This document shows, one piece after another, positions 34,456-43,787 of a DNA stretch of 52,815 bases. The translations under genes and the position numbers were made by a program. The notes beneath the pieces are model-generated. The model worked only from the letters and a program-made list of their open reading frames with translations, had not been told where the DNA came from and did no database searches. The DNA is taken from the NCBI GenBank assembly GCA_964430245.1, contig CAYSEW010000020.1, positions 1 through 52,815 on the forward strand, written 5' to 3'. The stretch is from CAYSEW01 sp964430245. Its GTDB lineage: Bacteria > Bacteroidota > Bacteroidia > Flavobacteriales_D > Parvicellaceae. Within the stretch, counting starts at the first letter, position 1; every line of letters begins with the position of its first letter.

Positions 34456-35720
34456 AAGCCAATGATCCAAATATAAGTTCATGGATAGAAATTCCAGAAA
34501 ATTCAGATTTCCCTATACAAAACCTACCATTTGGGATTTTTTCTACAGCTTCATTATCGCCTAGAGTTGGAGTAGCTATTGGAGATAAAATACTTGATCT
34601 AAAACAACTTTTTGAGCTTGATTATTTAAATACCTTGGGTTTTAAGCTAAAAGACTTTGATAATTGCTATTTAAACAGCATGATGGGTCATGGAAAATCG
34701 GGCACTAGATCTCTTAGAAACAGGATTTCCGACCTTTTAAATAAAGAAAATGATGAATTGAGCACAAATAAAAATCATGTTGAAACGGTATTGGTAGCTC
34801 AAAATAATGTCACTATGCATCTACCTGTAAAAATTGGTGATTACACTGATTTTTATTCTAGCGAACAACATGCTTATAATGTGGGTTGCATGTTCAGAGA
34901 CCCTAAAAATGCATTATTACCAAACTGGAAGCATATACCTGTAGGATATCATGGAAGATCCTCTTCAATTATTTTATCTGGCATTCCTGTTCATAGACCT
35001 AAAGGTCAACAGAAACCAGATGAAAACTCGCCACCGGTTTTTGGCCCTTGTAAATTATTAGATTTTGAATTAGAGATGGGCTTTATCACTTACGAAGGAA
35101 AGCCTCTAGGAGAAACCATATCTACAGAAGAAGCAGATGATTTTATTTTCGGAATGTGTCTTTTTAATGACTTATCAGCTAGAGATATTCAAAAATGGGA
35201 ATATGTTCCTTTAGGACCATTTCTTGCAAAGAATTTCGCAAGTTCTATCTCACCTTGGATAGTGACATTAGACGCTTTAGAACCATTTAGATTACCTGGC
35301 CCCATTCAAGAACCAGAAGTATTACCCTATTTAAAATATCAAGGAAACAAGCATATTGACATTAATTTAGAGGTTGCGATAAAAACTGAAAATGGTGAAG
35401 AAAAAACCATTTGCAATAGTAATTACAAGCATATGTACTGGAATATGAATCAACAATTAGCACATCATAGTGTAAATGGATGTAATATCAATTGTGGTGA
35501 CATGATGGCTTCGGGAACAATATCAGGTCCTAATGAAGGAAGCTTTGGATCTATGCTTGAAATATCTTGGAAAGGAACCAAACCTATTAATATGCCTGAT
35601 GGAACAACCAGGAAATTCATCAATGATTATGACACGGTAATAATGAGAGGATTCAGTGAAAACAATGGATTGAAAATTGGTTTTGGAGAAGTATCAACTA
35701 AAATATTACCCACTAAATAA
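34446..35720 (+). CDS. fahA: Fumarylacetoacetase
   Basis: The 424-residue enzyme hydrolyses fumarylacetoacetate to fumarate and acetoacetate, the last step of tyrosine breakdown. Conserved blocks include YTDFYSSEQHAYNVG, PVGYHGRSSSI, LDFELEMGF and FNDLSARDIQKWEYVPLGPF, plus GDMMASGTISGP. These contain the metal-binding Asp/Glu residues and catalytic His. Its ATG at 34446 overlaps the glyA stop by 10 bp, so the two are translationally coupled. The other tyrosine-degradation genes are not in the window. Confidence 0.95.
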   Translation: MSIKANDPNISSWIEIPENSDFPIQNLPFGIFSTASLSPRVGVAIGDKILDLKQLFELDYLNTLGFKLKDFDNCYLNSMMGHGKSGTRSLRNRISDLLNKENDELSTNKNHVETVLVAQNNVTMHLPVKIGDYTDFYSSEQHAYNVGCMFRDPKNALLPNWKHIPVGYHGRSSSIILSGIPVHRPKGQQKPDENSPPVFGPCKLLDFELEMGFITYEGKPLGETISTEEADDFIFGMCLFNDLSARDIQKWEYVPLGPFLAKNFASSISPWIVTLDALEPFRLPGPIQEPEVLPYLKYQGNKHIDINLEVAIKTENGEEKTICNSNYKHMYWNMNQQLAHHSVNGCNINCGDMMASGTISGPNEGSFGSMLEISWKGTKPINMPDGTTRKFINDYDTVIMRGFSENNGLKIGFGEVSTKILPTK

Positions 35721-35723
35721 AAT

Positions 35724-37919
35724 ATGAAATTCAACGAAGAAGAAGAGAAAAAACAGATCCTTAATGCCTATAGAGGCATTCTTCGTTCGATGAAAACTAA
35801 ACGGACTCGTGAAGACACGAAATTAATCCGTAAAGCTTTTGATGTAGCAGTAGATGCGCACAAAACAATGAGAAGAAAATCTGGTGAGCCATATATTCTT
35901 CATCCTTTAGCAGTTGCCAGAATATGTTCAGATGAAATTGGCTTAGGTCCTACCTCAATTATTTGCGCCCTATTGCATGATACTGTAGAAGACACTGATA
36001 TTACACTAACTGAAATTGAATCTTTATTTAATACTGATGTCAAAAAGATCATTGATGGATTAACTAAATTATCTGGCAACTTTGATATCTCTAGTTCTTC
36101 TCAAGTAGAGAATTTCAGAAAAATGCTCCTAACTATTCCTGAAGATATAAGAGTCATCTTAATAAAGTTAGCTGATAGATTGCATAATATGAGAACGCTA
36201 GATTCCATGCGTGAAGATAAGCGTTTAAAAATAGCTTCTGAAACTTCATTTCTTTATGCTCCTATTGCACATAGACTTGGATTATATGCCATAAAATCTG
36301 AGCTAGAAGACCTTTCTTTCAAACATTTACATAAAGATAATTACAAAAAAATAGAAGCAAAGCTTGATAAAACTAAAGCAATAAGAGAAAGGTATATTCA
36401 AAAATTTTGTTCCCCTATAAAAAAAGAATTAGAAAATCAGGGTTTTAAATATACTATCAAGGGTAGAACAAAAGCCATTAATTCAATTAATAGAAAAATT
36501 AGTGATAAAGGTGTCGATTTTGAAGAAATATTTGATGTTTTTGCCGTTAGAATAATTATTGAATCTGAATCAAAAAATGAAAAATCTGATTGCTGGAAGG
36601 TTTACTCTCTTGTAACGGATTATTACATTCCTAACCCAGAAAGACTTCGTGACTGGATTTCTCATCCAAAGCAAAATGGTTATGAATCATTACATACTAC
36701 TGTAATGAGCCCTACAGGAAAATGGGTGGAAATTCAGATTCGAACAAAAAGAATGGATGAAATTGCTGAAAAAGGACTGGCAGCTCACTGGAAATACAAA
36801 GATGGAGATAAAAACACTTCAGGTTTCGAAAAATGGATCGGCCAAATTAGGGAGCTAATAGAAAATAAAGAAGATAATGCATCTGACTTTATAGAAGATT
36901 TTAAATCAAATCTATATTCAGATGAAATTTTTGTTTTTACGCCAAAAGGAGATCTCTTTACATTACCTAATAAATCCACCCCTTTGGATTTTGCATTTTC
37001 AATTCATACAGAAGTTGGAGCTAAATGTAATGGCGCTAAAGTAAATTCAAAACTTGTTCCCCTAAGCCATCAACTTAAGAGTGGAGATCAGGTAGAAATA
37101 ATTACTTCTAAAAATCAGAAGCCAAAAGAAGCCTGGTTGAATTTTGTAGTTACTTCTAAAGCTAAATCCAAAATAAAACAAACTCTTAAAGAAGAAAAGA
37201 AAAAATTAGCAGAAGATGGAAAGGAAATATTAATTAGAAAATTAGCCAGTCTTAAAGTTTCATTTGATGAAGCCAATCTAAAAGAATTGCTAAAACTCTA
37301 CCAATTGTCTGAACATACTGAAATGTATTTTCAGGTCGCAATGGGAAAACTAGATTTAAAAAAGATCAAACCAATAATAATTAAGGGGGGGAAATTAAAA
37401 TATGGTTCTTTTACTAAGACAATTAAAGAGTCATTTGAAGCTCTTATTAGTAAAGTATCCAAGACTAATGAAGATATAATTATTGGAGAAGGATCTGACC
37501 CAAAATTAGATTATAAATTATCTCCTTGCTGCAATCCACTTCCTGGGGACTTTGTTTTTGGATTTGTTACTATTAATGACGGCATCAAAATTCATCGTAA
37601 TAATTGTCCTAATGCTAAACAATTAAGAGCCAATTATTCATATCGTATCATAACTGCTAAATGGAAAGCTCAAAAACTAGAAGCATTTATTTCCGGTATA
37701 AAATTTATTGGACTAGATGATGTTGGACTCTTGAATGAATTAACAAATATTATATCAGAAGAAGAAAACATTAACATGAAATCATTAAAATTCGACTCTG
37801 ATGATGGTATTTTTGAAGGCGAAATAATGCTCTATGTGTATGACAAAGACCAGCTGGAGAACCTAATTCAAAAATTAGAAGATATAAACGGGATCAAACA
37901 AGTAGTTAGAATTGAATAA
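35724..37919 (+). CDS. Bifunctional (p)ppGpp synthetase/hydrolase (RelA/SpoT family)
   Basis: The 731-residue protein contains, in order, an HD hydrolase domain (HPLAVARI and ALLHDTVEDTD), a synthetase domain (IKGRTKAINSINRKI, HPKQNGYESLHTTVMSP, EIQIRTKRMDEIAEKG), a TGS domain (EIFVFTPKGDLFTLPN, DFAFSIHTEVGAKC) and a C-terminal ACT domain (last 75 residues). The intact HDxxED motif suggests active hydrolysis as well as synthesis. It starts 3 bp after fahA. The next genes, Fur-like, STAS and purA, form a neighbourhood that I recognise from other Bacteroidota, and PurA is a known (p)ppGpp-sensitive enzyme in several bacteria. Confidence 0.95.
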   Translation: MKFNEEEEKKQILNAYRGILRSMKTKRTREDTKLIRKAFDVAVDAHKTMRRKSGEPYILHPLAVARICSDEIGLGPTSIICALLHDTVEDTDITLTEIESLFNTDVKKIIDGLTKLSGNFDISSSSQVENFRKMLLTIPEDIRVILIKLADRLHNMRTLDSMREDKRLKIASETSFLYAPIAHRLGLYAIKSELEDLSFKHLHKDNYKKIEAKLDKTKAIRERYIQKFCSPIKKELENQGFKYTIKGRTKAINSINRKISDKGVDFEEIFDVFAVRIIIESESKNEKSDCWKVYSLVTDYYIPNPERLRDWISHPKQNGYESLHTTVMSPTGKWVEIQIRTKRMDEIAEKGLAAHWKYKDGDKNTSGFEKWIGQIRELIENKEDNASDFIEDFKSNLYSDEIFVFTPKGDLFTLPNKSTPLDFAFSIHTEVGAKCNGAKVNSKLVPLSHQLKSGDQVEIITSKNQKPKEAWLNFVVTSKAKSKIKQTLKEEKKKLAEDGKEILIRKLASLKVSFDEANLKELLKLYQLSEHTEMYFQVAMGKLDLKKIKPIIIKGGKLKYGSFTKTIKESFEALISKVSKTNEDIIIGEGSDPKLDYKLSPCCNPLPGDFVFGFVTINDGIKIHRNNCPNAKQLRANYSYRIITAKWKAQKLEAFISGIKFIGLDDVGLLNELTNIISEEENINMKSLKFDSDDGIFEGEIMLYVYDKDQLENLIQKLEDINGIKQVVRIE

Positions 37920-37968
37920 TATATTGATCATTTTATAAATTATTTACTAGAAACCATTACATTAATTA

Positions 37969-37976
37969 TAAATTTG
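37969..37976 (+). promoter_or_regulatory. Candidate -7 box for the Fur-family gene
   Basis: TAAATTTG matches TAnnTTTG and lies 30 nt before the ATG at 38007, in the only gap (87 bp) between the RSH gene and purA-side genes. The -33 element is not clear. Confidence 0.42.
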
Positions 37977-38006
37977 TACTCTAATTAAGGGCACTCCTTT
38001 ATTATT

Positions 38007-38444
38007 ATGGAAAAGACTAATAACATACAAATTAAAGTACGTGAGATATTTTCAGGTTATTTACTTGAAAACAATCATCGAAAAACTCCAGAAAGGTATG
38101 CTATTCTTTCAGAGATCTATGATATTAAAGGACATTTTGATATTGAAAGCCTCTATAAAAACATGAAAAATAAAAATTATCGTGTAAGTAGAGCTACTCT
38201 TTACAATACCATAGAATTATTATTAGATTGTGAATTAATTCGAAGACATCAGTTCGGGCAGAATATTTCCTATTTCGAAAGGTCATTTGAATTTAAGCAA
38301 CATGATCATATTATACTCGATGAAGGAGAAGTTATTGAGTTTTGTGATCCTAGAATTCAAAATATAAGAACAACTTTAGAGGAAATATTTAATGTGGATA
38401 TTAATGATCACACATTGTATTTTTACGGTAAAAGAAAATCATAA
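38007..38444 (+). CDS. Fur-family transcriptional regulator lacking zinc-site cysteines
   Basis: The 145-residue protein has the Fur winged-helix domain (RKTPERYAILSEIYDIKGHF, YRVSRATLYNTIELLLDCEL) and the dimerisation domain with the metal-site QHDHIIL. Family members normally continue HDHxICxxCGKxxEF; here the text reads HDHIILDEGEVIEF (99-112), one residue shorter and without either Cys. A single Cys remains at 113. It therefore probably lacks the structural zinc and may sense metal differently or not at all. It has its own promoter-like box and precedes the STAS gene by 2 bp. Target genes cannot be read from this window. Confidence 0.88.
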   Translation: MEKTNNIQIKVREIFSGYLLENNHRKTPERYAILSEIYDIKGHFDIESLYKNMKNKNYRVSRATLYNTIELLLDCELIRRHQFGQNISYFERSFEFKQHDHIILDEGEVIEFCDPRIQNIRTTLEEIFNVDINDHTLYFYGKRKS

Positions 38445-38446
38445 AT

Positions 38447-38800
38447 ATGTTTAAATTTCAAACTACTATAAATGAAAACTACATACTTCTTGAATTATCA
38501 GGAAGATTAATGATCTATGAAGATGCCCAAAAACTTCAAAATAAGATTATCAGCGAATTAAATGAGACAAACAACATAGTCGTTATTTGTTTTAAAGACC
38601 TTGAATATTTAAATAGTAGTGGCCTAAGCGTATTAATCACTATTTTAACTAAATCAAGAAATCTAGGTGGAGAAACAATCATTACAAATATCCCTGAAAG
38701 TATACAAAAACTATTGCTTATTTCTAAATTAAATACAGTTTTCAGAATTGAGGATAATCTAGATCTCGTAATAAGTTCATTAAATAATGTAAAAAATTAA
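38447..38800 (+). CDS. STAS-domain anti-sigma factor antagonist-like protein
   Basis: The 117-residue protein is a single STAS domain. LLELSGRLMIYEDAQKLQNK and the segment LEYLNSSGLSVLITILTKSR match SpoIIAA/RsbV-type proteins, with Ser57-Ser58 at the usual phospho-acceptor position; the preceding Asp is Asn56. It probably takes part in partner switching with a serine kinase, but no kinase or sigma gene is nearby. It lies 2 bp after the Fur-family gene and 5 bp before purA, so it is likely co-transcribed. Confidence 0.86.
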   Translation: MFKFQTTINENYILLELSGRLMIYEDAQKLQNKIISELNETNNIVVICFKDLEYLNSSGLSVLITILTKSRNLGGETIITNIPESIQKLLLISKLNTVFRIEDNLDLVISSLNNVKN

Positions 38801-38805
38801 AAAAA

Positions 38806-40086
38806 ATGAGTGTCGATGTTCTTTTAGGTCTTCAATGGGGAGATGAGGGTAAAGGTAAAATTGTAGATGTCCTAACTCCTGAATATGATATTATTGCACG
38901 TTTTCAAGGTGGTCCAAATGCTGGACACACATTAGAATTTGATGGTATTAAGCATGTATTACATACAATCCCTTCTGGTATTTTCAGGAATGGCGTTATT
39001 AATGTAATTGGTAATGGAGTAGTTATAGACCCAATCATATTAAAAAATGAGATCGATCAACTAATTAAGCTTGGAGTAAATGTAAAAGAACAATTACTTA
39101 TTTCTCGTAAAGCCCATATAATATTACCTACTCATAAACTTTTAGACAAAGCATCTGAAATTGCTAAAGGCGAGCGCAAAATAGGTTCCACTTTAAAAGG
39201 AATTGGGCCTACCTACATGGATAAAACAGGTAGAAATGGAATTCGAGTAGGTGATCTGTTTGAAGATGATTTTAAAAATAAATATCAGCAATTAGTTAAA
39301 AAACATACTACTCTTCTGAATTTCTATTCTATGAAGGTAGAGCTAAAAGATCTTGAAAAAGATTTTTATGATGGCATTGAGGTCATTAAATCATTGCAAA
39401 GTGTTGATAGTGAACATTATCTAAATTCTGCAATAAAAAATGGAAAGAAAATACTTGCAGAGGGTGCTCAAGGAACTATGCTAGACATTGATTTTGGAAC
39501 CTATCCCTTTGTTACATCAAGTAACACTATTACTGCTGGAACATGTACTGGTTTAGGAATTGCTCCCAATAGAATTCATAAAATAATCGGAATTTTTAAA
39601 GCTTATTGTACAAGAGTTGGAAGTGGGCCTTTTCCTACAGAAGAAGATAATGAAACAGGAGAAAAAATAAGGCAAATAGGTCATGAATTTGGCGCCACAA
39701 CTGGAAGAGAAAGAAGATGTGGATGGATAGATCTTCCTGCTTTAAAGTATTCCATTATGATCAATGGTGTAACTGAATTATCTATGATGAAAGCTGATGT
39801 CCTAGACCAATTTGATAAAATTAAAGTTTGCACACACTATCTTCACAAAGGTGAAAAAATTGATTATTTCCCTTATGGTATCAATAATGATGTGAAACCT
39901 GTATATATTGAGATGGATGGATGGAATACAGATCTTACTCAAATGAGTAATGCAGATCATCTACCTACAGAATTAACTAATTATATTAACTATCTAGAAA
40001 AGGAATTAGAAACTCCAATATCAATTATTTCAGTGGGACCAGACCGGAAACAGACTATTGATAATTCAATAGCTATTACTGAATAA
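38806..40086 (+). CDS. purA: Adenylosuccinate synthetase
   Basis: The 426-residue enzyme makes adenylosuccinate from IMP, GTP and aspartate in AMP synthesis. The N-terminal GLQWGDEGKGKIVDVL with the GTP loop, FQGGPNAGHTL with the catalytic His, KGIGPTYMDKTGRNGIRVGD, and TTGRERRCGWIDLPALKY are all intact. Length is typical. It follows the STAS gene by 5 bp and is separated from the OstA-like gene by 50 bp. Confidence 0.97.
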   Translation: MSVDVLLGLQWGDEGKGKIVDVLTPEYDIIARFQGGPNAGHTLEFDGIKHVLHTIPSGIFRNGVINVIGNGVVIDPIILKNEIDQLIKLGVNVKEQLLISRKAHIILPTHKLLDKASEIAKGERKIGSTLKGIGPTYMDKTGRNGIRVGDLFEDDFKNKYQQLVKKHTTLLNFYSMKVELKDLEKDFYDGIEVIKSLQSVDSEHYLNSAIKNGKKILAEGAQGTMLDIDFGTYPFVTSSNTITAGTCTGLGIAPNRIHKIIGIFKAYCTRVGSGPFPTEEDNETGEKIRQIGHEFGATTGRERRCGWIDLPALKYSIMINGVTELSMMKADVLDQFDKIKVCTHYLHKGEKIDYFPYGINNDVKPVYIEMDGWNTDLTQMSNADHLPTELTNYINYLEKELETPISIISVGPDRKQTIDNSIAITE

Positions 40087-40136
40087 GTTCTATAAATACA
40101 TAATTATATTAGATAGTTTTTCGTTTTTCCATATTA

Positions 40137-41657
40137 ATGAGAGATCTGAAAATTATATTTGCATTTTGTGTTTTACTTCCCTATTGTATTCATGGACAAA
40201 CTAAAAAAATAAATATTGTAAGGGCAGATCAGCTAGAATATAAAAAAGAAGTAAAAGACGCCCAGCTACTTAGAGGTAATGTTATAATGGAGCATGATGG
40301 GGCTTTCATGTATTGTGACAGTGCTTATCTTTTTTTAAAATCCAATTCATTCAATGCATACAATAACATCAAAATAGAACAAGGGGACTCAATTAAGTTA
40401 ACCGGAGATACTTTATATTATGATGGAAATAAAAAATCTGCATTGATAAAAGGAAATGTTCAATTAATAGAAAAAGATATTCAATTGACATGTTCTGATC
40501 TCAATTACGATTTAAATAATAAAACTGCTTATTATTATTCAAGAGCAAATATCTACAGTACACAAAATCAAAATAAGTTAACCAGCATAAAAGGAGCTTA
40601 TAAAAGCAAGCTTAAAACTCTTTATTTTAAGGATAGTGTAGTATTGGAACATCCTAATTATAAAATGACATCAGATACTTTAAGCTATCAAACCCAAACA
40701 GAAATTGCATTTTTTAGTGGTCCTTCAATTATAGAATCAAACAAAAACACCATATACTGTAATAAAGGATGGTATGACACAAAAAATGAAAAATCTTCAT
40801 TCTGGAATCAAGCAACTATTGAATCTGACAAAAGAACCATCTCAGGAGATAGTATATTTTATAATAGAACTGATGGTATTGGTGAAGTATTTAGAAATGT
40901 TTATTTATCAGATACAATTAAAAAATATCAATTAAAAGGAGATTATGCCTATCATGATGAGATAAATGATTCATCAATTGTAAAAGGCAATGCCATGCTT
41001 GAACAGCATTATGAAGATGATACATTACAAATAGAATCTCATAATTTCATTAGCATCTTTGATTCTTTAGATCAGCAATTTTTAAGGTCCTATGGACAAG
41101 TGAAGATTTTTAAATCTGATATTCAGGGGACATGCGATTCTATTTCATATAAAGAAAAGGACTCAGTTATGGAATTATTTAATTCCCCATTTATCTGGTC
41201 TAATATCAATCAAGTTTCTGGAGATTATATTGAATTAAATTACTGGGATGGAAATATTCACAAAATGAATATCTATAATAACAGCATGGTTATTTCTGAA
41301 GTCGATAGCAACTATTACAATCAGGTTAAAGGCAAAGATATGATAGGCAGTTTTATAGATAATAAATTAAAAAAAATACATGTAATAGGAAATGGAGAAA
41401 CCATTTACTTTTTAGCCAATAAAGAAAATGAACCTGTTATTGATTTTAATAAAACCACATGCTCTGAAATAACCATGCTATTAGACAGCAATGAGATGAA
41501 GGTCCTTAATTTCACCAATACACCCAATTCTGTATTAAAGCCCATTAGCTCTTCTTCTGAAGAAGAAAGAAAATTAAAAGGATTTATATGGGAACCCATG
41601 CAACGCCCTACAAAAAAAACATTTACAGAAAATGAAAAGCTGGACATCAGAAGATAG
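40137..41657 (+). CDS. OstA-like (LptA/LptD N-domain) periplasmic protein
   Basis: The 506-residue protein has a signal peptide (MRDLKIIFAFCVLLPYCIHG) followed by OstA-type beta-jellyroll repeats: QLLRGNVIMEHDGAFMYCDS, SIKLTGDTLYYDGNKKSALI and GNVQLIEKDIQLTCSDLNYD, in which 'GNV' and 'D/SLxYD' recur. It belongs to the LptA/OstA family that carries LPS across the periplasm; it is longer than E. coli LptA, as usual in Bacteroidota. It probably works with the LptD at 48157. Its 3' end overlaps the GT39-like gene by 26 bp. Confidence 0.85.
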   Translation: MRDLKIIFAFCVLLPYCIHGQTKKINIVRADQLEYKKEVKDAQLLRGNVIMEHDGAFMYCDSAYLFLKSNSFNAYNNIKIEQGDSIKLTGDTLYYDGNKKSALIKGNVQLIEKDIQLTCSDLNYDLNNKTAYYYSRANIYSTQNQNKLTSIKGAYKSKLKTLYFKDSVVLEHPNYKMTSDTLSYQTQTEIAFFSGPSIIESNKNTIYCNKGWYDTKNEKSSFWNQATIESDKRTISGDSIFYNRTDGIGEVFRNVYLSDTIKKYQLKGDYAYHDEINDSSIVKGNAMLEQHYEDDTLQIESHNFISIFDSLDQQFLRSYGQVKIFKSDIQGTCDSISYKEKDSVMELFNSPFIWSNINQVSGDYIELNYWDGNIHKMNIYNNSMVISEVDSNYYNQVKGKDMIGSFIDNKLKKIHVIGNGETIYFLANKENEPVIDFNKTTCSEITMLLDSNEMKVLNFTNTPNSVLKPISSSSEEERKLKGFIWEPMQRPTKKTFTENEKLDIRR

Positions 41658-43317
41658 AATTTTAGCCATTCTCTTTTTGCTAACAGGAGCCATTTGTATT
41701 TATGGACTTTCTCTTCCTCTGATAGGATTTGATTCTTCTCAATATGCAGAGATCAGTAGACAGATGTTAGATTCTGGAAATTATCTTCAAATTCAACTTG
41801 ATGGAAGAGATTATCTTGACAAACCTCCCTTATTATTTTGGCTTTCAAGTTTGTCTTATGCACTTTTTGGGATTAGCGAATTTGCCTTTAGGTTACCTTC
41901 TTTTTTATTCTTACTGCTTGGAGCTTATGGAACCTATATTATAGGAAAAGAACTCTATAATAATAGAATTGGGAAATATGCTGCATTGATGTTCATGACC
42001 TCCTTAGCGTGTTTCATGGTAAATGTTGATGTTAGAACAGACACCTTACTAATTGGTTCCATTACGTTTGCAACTGCAAAATTCATTCAATACAGAAATT
42101 ATTCAAGATGGTCAGATCTAATTTTCTGTTTTTTCTTTATAGGTATAGCTATGTGTTCAAAAGGTCCTATTGGACTTATGATACCAATTATTGCAGTAGG
42201 CACTGAAATTCTTTTTAAAAAAGATTGGAAATCAATTTATGACTGGAAATTAATCATAGGATTAATTGTCACTTTTATTACAATATCACCATTACTAATT
42301 GGTCTTTACTTACAATGGGACCTCCATCCAGAAAAGGAGTTGTATGGGGAAAACAACATAAGTGGAGTTAAATTCTTCCTATGGGACCAAAGCTTTGGAC
42401 GTATAACTGGCAGCAACCCTTTTATGATTCAAATGAAAGAAACTCAAGCTACAGATCCTACTTATTTTATTCATACACTTTTATGGGCTTTACTACCATG
42501 GACTATCCTAGGGTTTACTGGTTTAACACAGCAACTTAAATCCATTTTCAAAAAAATAAAACTAAATGAATATTATACTGTAGGTGCAATTATAATTCCT
42601 ATAATTATATTAAGCTTTTCATCCTTTAAACTTCCACATTACATTTTTATCTGCCTGCCTTTTCTATGTGTTCTTGGGTCCAATTATCTACTATCAAAAG
42701 ATCATCAAAAATGGCTTAAATACATTCATGTTTTTATAATGACCATTTTCATAGTAGCTCTTTTTCTATTGTTGTATTATTCATTCCCATCCTCTTCCCT
42801 ACTTCCATGGTCCATGCTAATAATAATGATGATCATACTGCTGATATTTATCTTAAAAAAATTAAACACCACTGCTCAGTTTACATTTATTTCATTAATC
42901 GCTATTATGGCTCATTTAATCATATATACAAATTTCTACCCTATTCTACTTGAATATGATAGTGGCAAAAAAGCTGGTGAATTTCTAAAAAAAGAAAAAC
43001 AAGATATTGTATTATCTTACGATTACAACTTTAATGAAGCTGACACATTAGACTATGAAACAAATTCCTACAGCCTAGAATTCTATAGTAAAAATTTGAA
43101 TAAAATAAAGTTTATACCTAAACATCTAAGCACATATATAGGAAAGGATTATTGGATCTATACTTCAGAAAAAGAGATGAAGGAATTAGAAAAAAAAGGA
43201 TGGGTCAAAGAGGTCAAAAAATTCGATCATATCAATACTTCAAAAATAGGTCTTAATTTCTTTATACCTGAAAAAAGAAATGAAATGGTAGAATATAAAT
43301 ACCTGATAAAAATTTAA
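41632..43317 (+). CDS. GT39-like (ArnT/PMT) membrane glycosyltransferase
   Basis: The 561-residue protein has about 12 membrane helices. The first periplasmic loop holds the GT39-type acidic motif (IGFDSSQYAEISRQMLDSG), then DGRDYLDKPPLLFWLSSLSY and FAFRLPSFL; this pattern is typical of ArnT and related lipid-phosphate-sugar transferases. It uses a polyprenyl-phosphate sugar as donor; lipid A, protein or glycan could be acceptor. The ATG at 41632 lies 26 bp inside the OstA-like gene, so the two are coupled. This suggests an LPS-related role. Its stop is shared with the convergent gene (TTAA, 43314-43317). Confidence 0.88.
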   Translation: MKSWTSEDRILAILFLLTGAICIYGLSLPLIGFDSSQYAEISRQMLDSGNYLQIQLDGRDYLDKPPLLFWLSSLSYALFGISEFAFRLPSFLFLLLGAYGTYIIGKELYNNRIGKYAALMFMTSLACFMVNVDVRTDTLLIGSITFATAKFIQYRNYSRWSDLIFCFFFIGIAMCSKGPIGLMIPIIAVGTEILFKKDWKSIYDWKLIIGLIVTFITISPLLIGLYLQWDLHPEKELYGENNISGVKFFLWDQSFGRITGSNPFMIQMKETQATDPTYFIHTLLWALLPWTILGFTGLTQQLKSIFKKIKLNEYYTVGAIIIPIIILSFSSFKLPHYIFICLPFLCVLGSNYLLSKDHQKWLKYIHVFIMTIFIVALFLLLYYSFPSSSLLPWSMLIIMMIILLIFILKKLNTTAQFTFISLIAIMAHLIIYTNFYPILLEYDSGKKAGEFLKKEKQDIVLSYDYNFNEADTLDYETNSYSLEFYSKNLNKIKFIPKHLSTYIGKDYWIYTSEKEMKELEKKGWVKEVKKFDHINTSKIGLNFFIPEKRNEMVEYKYLIKI

Positions 43318-43787
43318 GCTAGCCAACAATTAGAAGGTTGCTGTTCAAAAGAAGTATTAAACTCTTCAACAGAATTAACTAAAGGGTTATAAATAACACT
43401 ATCTGCATCCACTCTGCCAGATTGAATCTCTTTTTTCAAAGTATTAAAGTTACTAGAAAGCATTTCTCCATTTTGTTTATAAACCACGACCATTCTATCT
43501 GTTAAATTTAACCCTGTAACTTGTTGTGCTTCTTTTACAAAACGCACATTGGCATCGACAGCTCTTCCGCATAAAGTATCTCCTTTTGGATCAGCAGCTA
43601 TAATTACAAAATGATCTTCAATGATTTCAACTGTTCCTATAACGCTTTTGCCATGAGACTCCCAATTAGACAAAAAATGATCTGCTAAATTCAATATTTT
43701 TTTTTGCTGTAATTCATTGATCTTTACAGAAGAAGTATAGACCCATATTTTGGCCTCCCCATTTAGCTCTTTAATGTTTAATTTCAT
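43314..43787 (-). CDS. Conserved Bacteroidota protein of unknown function
   Basis: This 157-residue soluble protein has no signal peptide or membrane helix. Recognisable segments are EAKIWVYTSSVKINELQQKK, HFLSNWESHGKSVIGTVEII and FVIIAADPKGDTLCGRAVDA. Relatives are sometimes labelled 'ABC transporter ATPase', but no P-loop is present here, so that name is not supported. Its ATG overlaps the stop of the CCG-domain FeS protein by 4 bp, and it has no promoter of its own. It probably works with that redox pair. Confidence 0.75.
   Translation of the reverse strand: MKLNIKELNGEAKIWVYTSSVKINELQQKKILNLADHFLSNWESHGKSVIGTVEIIEDHFVIIAADPKGDTLCGRAVDANVRFVKEAQQVTGLNLTDRMVVVYKQNGEMLSSNFNTLKKEIQSGRVDADSVIYNPLVNSVEEFNTSFEQQPSNCWLA

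Noticed and set aside
43314..43787. 'ABC transporter ATPase' label for the 157-residue protein
   Set aside because: No Walker A, Walker B or signature motif is present, so the name is not supported.
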